From assembly GCA_001404055.1 (NCBI GenBank), contig CXTY01000014.1:372001-436000 (forward strand): a stretch of 64,000 nt of DNA. Reading direction: 5' to 3'. Shown piece after piece: positions 1 to 7,370 of the stretch. Below the pieces are notes generated by a model. That model was given only the letters and a program-made list of their open reading frames with translations. It was not told the origin of the DNA and did no database searches. Numbering within the stretch: position 1 is the stretch's first letter; every line of letters begins with the position of its first letter. Source of the DNA: Roseibium album. GTDB taxonomy: Bacteria > Pseudomonadota > Alphaproteobacteria > Rhizobiales > Stappiaceae. The translations under genes were made by a program, and so were the position numbers.

Positions 1-297
1 GAAACAGCGGATACAGACGAGTTGAACCTGAGAAAATTACTCGCCAAGCGGATCGACCTGTTTCCCTCCAACGATCTCATTACCTACAAGCTTCTGAACG
101 AGAAATTTTCTGAAGACGAACGCTTAATGATCGCCAAGACCGATCAGGTTTACATAGCAATTGAAACCTATCTTCTAATTTCAAAAAAAGCGCCAAACGC
201 ACAGGAACTCGCCGAAAAATTTACGAAGGGCCTCGATTCCATGAGGAAGGATGGCACCCATGCAGCTTATGTTGCCGAGCTGATGAGCACCAATTAG
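1..297 (+). CDS. C-terminal end of a periplasmic solute-binding protein (5' truncated by window edge)
   Basis: The frame is open from base 1 and ends with TAG at 297, so this is the last ~98 residues of a longer gene. The pattern AKRIDLFPSNDL, followed by a helix, a YIAIETYLLISKK strand and a final amphipathic helix, resembles the last lobe of family 3 (amino-acid type) extracytoplasmic binding proteins, where a residue run such as L..GRIDAF precedes the final strand. The TTG at 22 is only an in-frame codon, not a credible start. Family assignment rests on this short end, so the ligand and the exact family remain open. It converges on the ABM gene, 26 bases away. Confidence 0.55.
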   Translation, partial: ETADTDELNLRKLLAKRIDLFPSNDLITYKLLNEKFSEDERLMIAKTDQVYIAIETYLLISKKAPNAQELAEKFTKGLDSMRKDGTHAAYVAELMSTN

Positions 298-323
298 TCA
301 ATCAATGGCATTGCAACGCGCTG

Positions 324-644
324 TCAGTTAAAGCTCTCCGCAACATCATACATGACCGGTTCAAAATGCTTGCAAAGTGCACTAATACGCCGATTGCGCT
401 CGCGCATTTCAGTTGACCGCAACATGGCCAGAAAGTCTTCTCTTTTGCGCCACTGCGAATAATTGGCAATCCGCGTTTGGGCATCATTCACATGAAGGCC
501 GGCGCCGATAAACCCCGGCTGGTGCCTGATAAAATTCTCGTAGGCGTCCTTCAACTCCTCCAACAGGTCGTAACAGGTACCCGGCGTCATTTCGAATGTT
601 GTAATGACTGTCTGGCAATCGCGATCACTGGCAATTTCAGGCAT
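324..644 (-). CDS. Antibiotic biosynthesis monooxygenase (ABM) domain protein
   Basis: 106 residues forming one ferredoxin-like ABM domain. It has the opening TVITTFEMTPG strand, a central helix ending FIRHQPGFIGAGLHVN, then IANYSQWRKREDFLAML, the usual W/F-rich second half. Members include quinone monooxygenases and heme-degrading enzymes of small dimeric type; the substrate cannot be read from sequence. A strong Shine-Dalgarno (AGGAGGAAAG on the minus strand) precedes the ATG at 644. The OxyR-like regulator lies 64 bases upstream on the same strand, so the two may be co-transcribed. No signal peptide, so a cytoplasmic location is expected. Confidence 0.8.
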   Translation of the reverse strand: MPEIASDRDCQTVITTFEMTPGTCYDLLEELKDAYENFIRHQPGFIGAGLHVNDAQTRIANYSQWRKREDFLAMLRSTEMRERNRRISALCKHFEPVMYDVAESFN

Positions 645-708
645 GGCTTTCCTCCTCCGCCTTGTTCAAGGCTGGCATGTTTTGATGCAGGCAGCAACAT
701 AAGCAGGA

Positions 709-1644
709 TTACGTGTCCGCAGGTTCCACACCTTCTATATTCATGTCAGATGCGGCCTGAAGGGCCAGCTTCAGAAGATTTTCAAAATGTACATTTCGGG
801 AACTTCCCCGCCGCCACGCCAGATACATGACCCTTTCCATCGGGACGCCCTCAACTTTTTTCAGCAGCAAATCCGGCTCCTTGCCAAATTCCGAAGCAAT
901 GTAGGCGGCGGGAAACAGTGCCAGCCCCATGCCGATCGAAACCATCTGGCGCAATGCGTCCAGGCTCGTTCCTTCATAGTCCTTGAGAAATTCTGCGCCT
1001 GCAGTCCGAGCCAGGGCTTGAACATCGTTGTGCAGGCGAAATCCCTGGCTGAGCGACAAAAGCTTCTCGCCTTTCAACAGCTCGACAGGAATGGCAGCCA
1101 GACCGGCAAGTGGGTGAGATTTTGGAACAGCCAGCGAAACATCTTCGTGGCACAGAACGCGCGCCACAGTGAGATTGGAGGAATTTACACCCGGCGTAAT
1201 AATACAATCGAGCCGCCCGGCCAAAAGCGATTCCTCAAGCAAATTTGGGCGATCTTCACGAATGTAGAGTTCAAGTTCCGGAAAATCGCGTTTAAGAATC
1301 GGGAGCAAAAACGGCATAAAGTAGGGTCCGAATGTGGGCGACACGCCCAATCTTATCAGTCCACCCAAATTCGAGCGTCCCACCTGGGCTACCGTCACAA
1401 TTTCGTCCAGATTTTCCAGCGCCTGGCGCGCAAGTGGTAGCAGGCGTTCACCTGCGGCAGTCAGACTAATACCACCCGTTGCCCGTTCGACGAGCGTGCT
1501 ACCCAACTGATCCTCTAACAGTTTGAATTGTGAGGACAAAGTAGGTTGAGACACATTGCATTTTTCGGCCGCCTTGCGGAAATGGAGCGTATCTGCAAGC
1601 GCGACAAAATAGTCCAGTTGGCGGGGCGTAGGCCGAAAACTCAT
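709..1644 (-). CDS. LysR-family regulator, OxyR-like but lacking the OxyR redox cysteines
   Basis: An N-terminal winged helix-turn-helix (PTPRQLDYFVALADTLHF, then AAEKCNVSQPTLSSQFKLLE) is followed by a LysR substrate-binding domain that resembles OxyR through LSLSQGFRLHNDVQAL and TSLDALRQMVSIGMGLALFP. Aligned by eye with E. coli OxyR, the positions of Cys199 and Cys208 are Arg203 and Ala212 here (numbered from the ATG at 1644), so the classical disulfide switch cannot form. I prefer the ATG at 1644, which gives the usual MSFRPTPRQLDYF start; a TTG at 1668 would add eight residues. It is divergent from ydcH and 64 bases upstream of the ABM gene. It probably senses a small molecule rather than peroxide (inference). 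Confidence 0.85.
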   Translation of the reverse strand: MSFRPTPRQLDYFVALADTLHFRKAAEKCNVSQPTLSSQFKLLEDQLGSTLVERATGGISLTAAGERLLPLARQALENLDEIVTVAQVGRSNLGGLIRLGVSPTFGPYFMPFLLPILKRDFPELELYIREDRPNLLEESLLAGRLDCIITPGVNSSNLTVARVLCHEDVSLAVPKSHPLAGLAAIPVELLKGEKLLSLSQGFRLHNDVQALARTAGAEFLKDYEGTSLDALRQMVSIGMGLALFPAAYIASEFGKEPDLLLKKVEGVPMERVMYLAWRRGSSRNVHFENLLKLALQAASDMNIEGVEPADT

Positions 1645-1765
1645 CCAGGGCACCGAGTTGATTGACAATATCTATCAACCTAATTGAAACAATGTATTTC
1701 TTCTATACCTTTTTCATCTCCATATCTGGGGTGTCAGCGACACTGCCGAACACAGGAGATAGGCG

Positions 1766-1951
1766 ATGTACAACCGTTTGAAGTCCTTGCGTAGCCAACA
1801 CAACACCCTGGATTCATTGATCCAACGGGAAGAACGGCATCCTTATCCTGACAACCAGCACATTCGGTCCTTGAAGAAATTCAAGCTCCGTTTACGCGAT
1901 GAAATTTCACGGATCGAGGGAGGGCTGGGTTCCAGACGTCTCGTTTTTTAA
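1766..1951 (+). CDS. YdcH family (DUF465) small protein
   Basis: 61 residues, all alpha-helical and highly charged, with the DUF465 layout: a first helix (YNRLKSLRSQHNTLDSLIQREE), a short turn with PYPD, and a second helix (IRSLKKFKLRLRDEISRIE). Most DUF465 proteins are 55-80 residues, so it is full length. Function is unknown in the family. An AGGAGA Shine-Dalgarno lies just before the ATG. It is divergent from the OxyR-like gene, and its leader contains a short dyad (GTGTC-AGC-GACAC near 1732). It is probably cotranscribed with the 66-residue gene that follows 36 bases later. Confidence 0.75.
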   Translation: MYNRLKSLRSQHNTLDSLIQREERHPYPDNQHIRSLKKFKLRLRDEISRIEGGLGSRRLVF

Positions 1952-1987
1952 GCAGTCCCCACACACTTGGAATACGGAGAAAAAGAC

Positions 1988-2188
1988 ATGAACCCGTTTT
2001 GGCCCTTCCTCGCTATGCCTGCAATGCAGCCGAAGTTCACCCGCCGAACCCGACTGCAGGACCTTGATGCCCGCATGGCATCTTTCCTGTCCGAAAAGCA
2101 GGCGTCGGGCACCACCTGCCCCGCGGTGCTCGACAACATCAAGGTCGCGAAGTCGACCGTCCAGCGCGAGATGGCAACAAGAACATAA
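1988..2188 (+). CDS. Small hypothetical protein, 66 residues
   Basis: I do not recognise a family. The start at 1988 is preceded by GGAGA at a good distance, giving MNPFWPFLAMPAMQPKF and then a basic, helical segment ending QREMATRT. There is no convincing membrane segment. The context supports a real gene: it follows ydcH closely in the same direction, has a good ribosome binding site, and ends about 50 bases before a strong rho-independent terminator. A TTG seven codons upstream is less likely because the ribosome site would fall inside it. Confidence 0.6.
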   Translation: MNPFWPFLAMPAMQPKFTRRTRLQDLDARMASFLSEKQASGTTCPAVLDNIKVAKSTVQREMATRT

Positions 2189-2240
2189 GAGCCTGCCGGA
2201 ATTCTCGTATCCGAAAAGGTATAGCCATCAGCTGGATATA

Positions 2241-2280
2241 CCCGCCCGCAAAGGCCTCGCGGGCGGGTTTTCTTTCGTTT
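2241..2280 (+). terminator. Rho-independent terminator after the ydcH pair
   Basis: CCCGCCCGC (2241-2249) pairs perfectly with GCGGGCGGG (2259-2267) across a nine-base loop and is followed by TTTTCTTTCGTTTTT. It ends the transcript of the two small genes. Confidence 0.9.
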
Positions 2281-2348
2281 TTACATTGCGTTATCCGGAG
2301 AACCGCTTTTTAATTGCTGCAAAATATTAGCGCCACGGGAGGCTCCCC

Positions 2349-3170
2349 ATGACCTCTTCTTCCTATTTCTCCCCCGAAGGCGGTCACCCGCCGCAGACAC
2401 AACTGCTGACCGATCGCGCCATTTTCACCGACGCCTATGCGGTTATCCCTAAAGGTACGATGCGTGACATCGTCACCAGTTTCCTTCCATTTTGGGAAAG
2501 AACTAGGCTCTGGGTGCTTTCACGTCCGTTATCCGGATTTGCAGAAACTTTCTCCCAATACATCATGGAAGTTCAACCAGGTGGCGGCAGTCAGAAGCCG
2601 GAGAGCGACGATCTGGCGGAAGGTGTTCTGTTTGTCGTTGAAGGCAGCATGACGCTTGTGATTGAAGGCGATCTGCACCTGATGGAAGAAGGTGGATATG
2701 CTTATCTGCCCGCCGGCTGCCAATGGACCTTGAAAAACGAGAGCAGCGCACCTGTCCGATTTCATTGGGTACGAAAAGCCTATGAAGCTGTGGAAGGCCT
2801 GGATCGCCCTCCCGTACTGGTAGCTAACGAAAAACAAATCACGCCACATGAAATGCCCGGAACTAACGGGAAATGGGCGACGACACGCTTTGCCGAACCT
2901 GACGACCTCCGCCATGACATGCATGTCAATATCGTCACGTTTGAACCAGGAGCCGTCATTCCATTTGCAGAGACACATGTCATGGAACACGGACTTTATG
3001 TTCTGGAAGGAAAAGCGGTTTACCGGCTTAATCAGGACTGGGTGGAGGTGGAAGCCGGTGACTATATGTGGCTGCGCGCATTCTGCCCGCAAGCGTGTTA
3101 CGCCGGTGGCCCGGGCAGGTTTCGTTACCTCCTCTACAAGGATGTGAACCGTCACATGAAACTGCGGTAG
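2349..3170 (+). CDS. allE: (S)-ureidoglycine aminohydrolase, bicupin
   Basis: This enzyme releases ammonia from (S)-ureidoglycine to give ureidoglycolate, a late step of purine (allantoin) breakdown in the cytoplasm. The 273 residues hold two cupin domains (about 60-140 and 190-265). The second carries the Mn ligands Glu208, His210, His214 and Gln248 (AETHVMEHG ... CPQACYAGG). Their spacing of 2, 4 and 34 residues is exactly that of the plant enzyme's Glu-His-His-Gln set as I recall it. GGGAGG precedes the ATG. No other ureide genes are in the window, so it works with genes elsewhere or lies at the edge of a dispersed pathway. It converges on the EAL gene. Confidence 0.88.
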   Translation: MTSSSYFSPEGGHPPQTQLLTDRAIFTDAYAVIPKGTMRDIVTSFLPFWERTRLWVLSRPLSGFAETFSQYIMEVQPGGGSQKPESDDLAEGVLFVVEGSMTLVIEGDLHLMEEGGYAYLPAGCQWTLKNESSAPVRFHWVRKAYEAVEGLDRPPVLVANEKQITPHEMPGTNGKWATTRFAEPDDLRHDMHVNIVTFEPGAVIPFAETHVMEHGLYVLEGKAVYRLNQDWVEVEAGDYMWLRAFCPQACYAGGPGRFRYLLYKDVNRHMKLR

Positions 3171-3228
3171 TTTGGACGCAAACTAGTTCAGGTCTCCGTG
3201 AGAGGAAACTTGCTGTGATGCGTCCAAA
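3171..3228. repeat. Inverted repeat between convergent genes
   Basis: TTTGGACGC (3171-3179), immediately after the allE stop, is mirrored exactly by GCGTCCAAA (3220-3228) with a 40-base spacer. It could fold as a long hairpin shared by the convergent allE and EAL transcripts. There is no clear U-tract, so termination is only a guess. Confidence 0.5.
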
Positions 3229-3270
3229 TTGTTCGGATTTAGGCTGGCTATTTCGCAGATGCCGACGAGA

Positions 3271-4914
3271 TCAGGCAGCCGCGTTTTTTCTGGCACTTTC
3301 ATTTGCCGCTTCTTCAGCCGCAGCTGCTTCAGCTGCAAGTCTGGCTCTTTCGCGCCCTTCCTCTTCCATGCGTTCCGCGAATTCGATGAATTCGTCGGCC
3401 GGCATGGGCTGTGCGAAATAGTATCCCTGGGCAGCTGTAACGCCGAGTTCGAGCAGACGTTCGATCTGCTCTTCAAGTTCGACACCCTCGGCGATAATGC
3501 CCATTCCCAGGTTGTCCGCCAGCTCGACCATTGAATCGACAATCGTTGTTGAATTGTCATCCGAACTAATCGTGTCGATGAACATTTTGTCGATCTTGAT
3601 AATATCGACACCCAATTTCTGCAGATAGGCCATACCGCCATGACCGGTGCCAACGTCATCAAGCGCAACACGAACACCAAGGGCCTGGAGTTCTGCAATG
3701 ATCTTGCGCGCAAGTTCCATATCCTGCAGAGGATGTCTTTCTGTAACTTCAACAACAATCTGCTGGAAGGCGATCTCGGATTTTTCAAATATAGACTTGA
3801 TATCTGAAATGACTTCGCGATCCAGGAAATGGCCAGCAAACAGGTTGATGGATAGCTTGAAGTCCGGGTTTTCACCGTAAAGTTCACCCACTTCTTCTGA
3901 AGACACACGCATCATGTTGCGGGTCATATCGAAGATATGGCCGTTGTTTTCCGCGTAGGCCATGAACTGGCCTGGCGATACGATTACGCCGTTCGGGCGC
4001 CGCCAGCGCATCAGGACTTCACAGCCACGCAGGCGTTGGGTTTCGATGTCCATAACCGGCTGATAGAACGGAATAAATTCGCCATTTCGGATTGCAGCCA
4101 CAAACTCGTCGTTTGCTTCGCTCTCCGGTCGCCAGGATAACCAGACACCGATAGCGACAAACAAAAGCGCGATCCCTGCACAAGCAGCCGCGGCAACCAC
4201 TTTCAAGTCCTGGACCAATTGACTGGCGGCAGAAACCGGAGCTGTAACACTCGCAGAAAGCGGATAGAGCTCCGACGCCACCTCCACAGAAAGCATATCC
4301 CCGGGATCTGATCCTTCGGAGTTATAGCCGCCCACTGTGTACCAAAGTAGGTTGTCGCCCAGACGCAGTTCCGCCCGGCGATAGGAGCGCAGATATTCCG
4401 GTCCCGGGTCGATAGCGATAACTGCTGGTGTAACCTCTGCAAAGAGCCGCGTATCGTTCTTAAGGTCCCAACTGATGACAGCTGCTCGCACGCCGAGGTA
4501 GCTCCTGTCGAGCATGCCGATGCCGACAAGAGGGCCATCGACTCGCCTGGGTGGCAGGATAACTTGCTCAACCAATTCACGATCCGGTGTCACGCACATG
4601 CGGCGGCCTACGCCATCTGCAACACCAATGGCGTCAATCATGCCATGCTCAACAATCTGCTTTTCGAAAATAACCCGGTCTTCAGCGTTGCAGGTCTGGA
4701 TATCGTCCCTGTCCAGTCGCTGCAAAAGTGCAACAGTTGTGCTGATCGCCTCTTCTGCCCGATGCAGAGACACGTTACCCATCGCCTCCATCTCGCTGAT
4801 AGCGCGACGCTCGGCATACTGGTTCAAAATAATGTTGATCGCGAACAACGGCGTCGTCGCCAGCAACAGCGCGATCATTACCGTTTTAGCAAAACCAAGG
4901 TACCGAAGAGACAA
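3271..4914 (-). CDS. Membrane-anchored CSS-type EAL-domain c-di-GMP phosphodiesterase
   Basis: Predicted to hydrolyse cyclic di-GMP. Layout: membrane segment ~8-30, a periplasmic sensor ~31-235, a second membrane segment ~236-260, then an EAL domain to ~520 and an Ala/Glu-rich tail. The sensor carries Cys75 and Cys107 in the positions of CSS-motif sensors (TCNAED and RMCVTP), although the Ser-Ser of the motif is replaced. The EAL domain keeps its catalytic motifs: the EAL signature as E299-V-L-x-R, SINL, EVTERH, ALDDVGTG (usually DDFGTG), IIKIDK, IAEGVE and QGYYFAQP, so it should be active. In E. coli such sensors are controlled by the DsbA/DsbB redox state; a similar control here is inference. 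Divergent from pfkB. Confidence 0.88.
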   Translation of the reverse strand: MSLRYLGFAKTVMIALLLATTPLFAINIILNQYAERRAISEMEAMGNVSLHRAEEAISTTVALLQRLDRDDIQTCNAEDRVIFEKQIVEHGMIDAIGVADGVGRRMCVTPDRELVEQVILPPRRVDGPLVGIGMLDRSYLGVRAAVISWDLKNDTRLFAEVTPAVIAIDPGPEYLRSYRRAELRLGDNLLWYTVGGYNSEGSDPGDMLSVEVASELYPLSASVTAPVSAASQLVQDLKVVAAAACAGIALLFVAIGVWLSWRPESEANDEFVAAIRNGEFIPFYQPVMDIETQRLRGCEVLMRWRRPNGVIVSPGQFMAYAENNGHIFDMTRNMMRVSSEEVGELYGENPDFKLSINLFAGHFLDREVISDIKSIFEKSEIAFQQIVVEVTERHPLQDMELARKIIAELQALGVRVALDDVGTGHGGMAYLQKLGVDIIKIDKMFIDTISSDDNSTTIVDSMVELADNLGMGIIAEGVELEEQIERLLELGVTAAQGYYFAQPMPADEFIEFAERMEEEGRERARLAAEAAAAEEAANESARKNAAA

Positions 4915-4928
4915 AACAATGGCCTGAT

Positions 4929-4944
4929 TAGAGAATATTCTCTA
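4929..4944. promoter_or_regulatory. Perfect 16-base palindrome upstream of the EAL gene
   Basis: TAGAGAATATTCTCTA is self-complementary over all 16 bases and ends 15 bases before the EAL gene's start codon (4914, minus strand). The position over the probable leader suggests an operator for a dimeric repressor. The regulator is unknown. Confidence 0.5.
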
Positions 4945-4974
4945 TCGAAAATGAACGATCTGGGTAAACAATGA

Positions 4975-4999
4975 CTGAATGAGCCGACAATTCATTCAG
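4975..4999. promoter_or_regulatory. Perfect inverted repeat, 8-base arms, in the EAL/pfkB divergent region
   Basis: CTGAATGA (4975-4982) and TCATTCAG (4992-4999) flank nine bases. It sits midway between the divergent EAL and PfkB genes and could serve as an operator for either. The inner heptamer TGAATGA/TCATTCA recurs, with arms swapped, at 51316-51333. Confidence 0.45.
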
Positions 5000-5070
5000 A
5001 TCAAAGATGCCTTCCGAACGCGTGTGTTTATGTGCAATATCAACGCACAGATGGATGAAAGGACGGTTAC

Positions 5071-5970
5071 ATGCAGGCATTGTTTATCGGACAGGCCTAT
5101 ATTGACGTGACATTCGTCACCGACCACCTGCCTACCGGCGACGAAAAGACCATTGCCGAAGACTACGCAATCAGCTTCGGTGGTAACGCAGTGACCGCGG
5201 CTTTTTGCTGCGCAAAACTTGGCGGCAAACCGGACCTTTTGTGCTCTCAGGCTGATGACTGGCTGGCCCGCATGTTCCTGGACATGGCTTCAGCTTACGG
5301 TATTTCCGTTCACGGTCGGAAGGTGCAGGAGTCCTCGCTCTCTTTCATTATGCCAAAAGGCGGAAAGCGCGCCATTGTCAGGTGCCGCGACAACGATTTT
5401 CTCCATCCATTCCCGCCGCTCAACCTTGCAGGATTGAAAGCGCTGCACCTAGACGGACACATGCCTGACGCGGCACTGCATTACGCGGCGACCTGCAGAA
5501 GCCTGGGCGTCCTGACGTCATTGGATGGCGGCGCGGTCAGAGAGAACACCGACGAGTTGCTCGAGCAAATTGACATTGCCGTGGTTTCTGAACGCTTCTG
5601 CGAGCAACTGGGGAAGACGGCTGGAGAAACACTGAACTATCTTCGTTCCAAAAACTGTCCTGTTGGTGCTGTCACACTCGGCGAGCAAGGGATGGTTTGG
5701 TACGAATCCGGCGGGCCGGACAAGATCATGCCTGCATTGGACGTCCCGCTTTCAAAGGTCGTTGACTCTAACGGTGCCGGCGATGTTTTCCATGGGGCCT
5801 ATATTGCGTCGTATCTGCGTTGGCCGGAACACACTTGGGACAGCCATTTTCACTTCGCTCGCGCTGCATCTACCCACGCGATCCAGCACCTTGGCAATGA
5901 AGACAGCCTGCCCTCACTCGAGGATGTTGAGCGTGCAAAAACGGCTTTTCAGGAGAAAGCTGCAGCCTAA
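5071..5970 (+). CDS. PfkB-family carbohydrate kinase
   Basis: A ribokinase/PfkB-type kinase that transfers phosphate from ATP to a sugar or nucleoside hydroxyl. The 299 residues show the N-terminal substrate-side signature SFGGNAVTAAF (35-45) and the C-terminal signature DSNGAGDVFHGAY (232-244), where Asp238 is the catalytic base in the anion hole GAGD. Length matches the family. AAAGGA precedes the ATG. The substrate is not evident and no transporter or isomerase gene adjoins it. The neighbour across the divergent region is the EAL phosphodiesterase, and the next gene downstream is an exported protein of unknown role. Confidence 0.9.
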   Translation: MQALFIGQAYIDVTFVTDHLPTGDEKTIAEDYAISFGGNAVTAAFCCAKLGGKPDLLCSQADDWLARMFLDMASAYGISVHGRKVQESSLSFIMPKGGKRAIVRCRDNDFLHPFPPLNLAGLKALHLDGHMPDAALHYAATCRSLGVLTSLDGGAVRENTDELLEQIDIAVVSERFCEQLGKTAGETLNYLRSKNCPVGAVTLGEQGMVWYESGGPDKIMPALDVPLSKVVDSNGAGDVFHGAYIASYLRWPEHTWDSHFHFARAASTHAIQHLGNEDSLPSLEDVERAKTAFQEKAAA

Positions 5971-6084
5971 GCTTCAACCATGTTGTATTGTGTCTGTATG
6001 CTTGCCATGGAGCGAGGGCATTCGCTTGCCTCTCCCTGGGACTTGGAGCAGAGTGGGCCCGCCTTTGTATGATGGAGTTTTAAA

Positions 6085-7260
6085 ATGATGTTTTCACGTT
6101 CGCCGCGCTTTGCAATGGGTCTCACCGCTGCTGTCAGCTTGGTGGCACTTCATACTTCCCCTGCCCTGGCTTTTGACCCGTCCGGCAACGAAGTCGCCGA
6201 CGCATTCCTCGCGTTGCTTGATGCAGATGAGGGAACGGTTGAAAGTTACGGTTCGGTCACTTCCAGTGGCAGTTCGGTGTCCATTAGCGACCTTGTCATC
6301 GCCGATGACGGCGACGAGGACGTCAAAGTCACGATCGCCAACACGATTTTGACCGACGGCGAGTTGCAGGATAACGGCCGTCTCAAATTATCAGCTCTTG
6401 GTATTGAGAATCTGAAACTTGCCGCTGACGACGGCGGCATGTCGCTGCAAACTCTCAAAGTCACCGAGCTGATGTTGCCGTCTGCTAAAGAAGTCTCCTC
6501 AGATTCGCCCACAGTTAGCCCCGGTTATAAAACGTTCGAGGTGAACACCGTCCAAATTCAGGACGAAAACGGCAAGGTCGCCGACATCGAAAAAATTTAC
6601 TCCGCTATCGACGGTATGGACGGCGATATTCCGACGTCTGGTCAATTTTCGGTTTCCGGTGCAGTCATTGATGTCAAACAACTGGAAACAGATGAAACCA
6701 AGGCTCTTACGGATCTGGGCTACGAAACCCTGTCGTTGGATATTTCTGGATCGGGAAAATGGGATCCAGAAGCTTCGACACTTGTAATCCCTGAGCTGAA
6801 AATCAACGCAAAGGACGCCGCAAGCCTATCGATCTCCCTCGCATTTGGCGGGGTTACGCGAGACGTTATTACTCAGCTTGAATCGAAGTCTGACAAACCA
6901 GAAGAAGCCATGGCGCTGCTTCAGAATGTAACGGTTGCCGACATTAAGATCCGCCTGGATGATGACACGTTAACCGGGCGTGTCCTTGATCAGGAAGCAT
7001 CCAAATCCGGCGTTGAAACACCGGTCTATGTCGCTGGCTTGACCGGTAGTCTCCCGCTGATGCTGGGCATGCTGCAGAACAAGGAACTGGAAGGTCAGGT
7101 TGCGCAGGCTGTTACGGAGTTTCTGAACACACCTGGTTCGCTTGAAATCACGGCCAAGCCAGGTGCACCTGTTCCCGTTTCGCAAATCATGGGAACGGCA
7201 ATGCTCGCTCCGCAGATGATCCCGCAGATCCTTGCTGTCGGTATTCTCGCCAATCAGTAA
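6085..7260 (+). CDS. Exported protein of unknown function, 391 residues
   Basis: The first ~30 residues form a clear signal peptide (basic start, hydrophobic core GLTAAVSLVALHTSPALA, cleavage expected after ALA). The mature part is rich in Asp, Ser, Thr and Val with repeated strand-like segments such as VSISDLVIADDG and LSALGIENLKLAADDGG, suggesting a beta-rich, perhaps beta-helical or AsmA-like fold in the periplasm; the last ~40 residues are more hydrophobic. No catalytic motif is visible and I do not recognise the family. GGAG lies seven bases before the first of two consecutive ATG codons. A strong terminator follows. Confidence 0.75.
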   Translation: MMFSRSPRFAMGLTAAVSLVALHTSPALAFDPSGNEVADAFLALLDADEGTVESYGSVTSSGSSVSISDLVIADDGDEDVKVTIANTILTDGELQDNGRLKLSALGIENLKLAADDGGMSLQTLKVTELMLPSAKEVSSDSPTVSPGYKTFEVNTVQIQDENGKVADIEKIYSAIDGMDGDIPTSGQFSVSGAVIDVKQLETDETKALTDLGYETLSLDISGSGKWDPEASTLVIPELKINAKDAASLSISLAFGGVTRDVITQLESKSDKPEEAMALLQNVTVADIKIRLDDDTLTGRVLDQEASKSGVETPVYVAGLTGSLPLMLGMLQNKELEGQVAQAVTEFLNTPGSLEITAKPGAPVPVSQIMGTAMLAPQMIPQILAVGILANQ

Positions 7261-7280
7261 GTGACAACGACCTGAGAAAG

Positions 7281-7312
7281 AAAAAAGCCCGGACAAAGTT
7301 CCGGGCTTTTTT
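7281..7312 (+). terminator. Rho-independent terminator
   Basis: AAAAAAGCCCGGA pairs with TCCGGGCTTTTTT around a short loop. The A-run on one side and T-run on the other allow use from both strands, so it could also end the minus-strand ABC transporter transcript (stop at 7371). Confidence 0.92.
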
Positions 7313-7370
7313 ATTGTACGTAGTCGTATTGATAAATCGCCACACGTTTCGATCGTTAGAAACGCTAGAC

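Noticed and set aside
787-1440. A 217-residue plus-strand frame opposite the OxyR-like gene
   Set aside because: Antisense of a clear LysR protein, with no domain pattern of its own.
2205-2240. Possible second small ORF after the 66-residue gene
   Set aside because: The stretch runs directly into the terminator and has no start with ribosome site.
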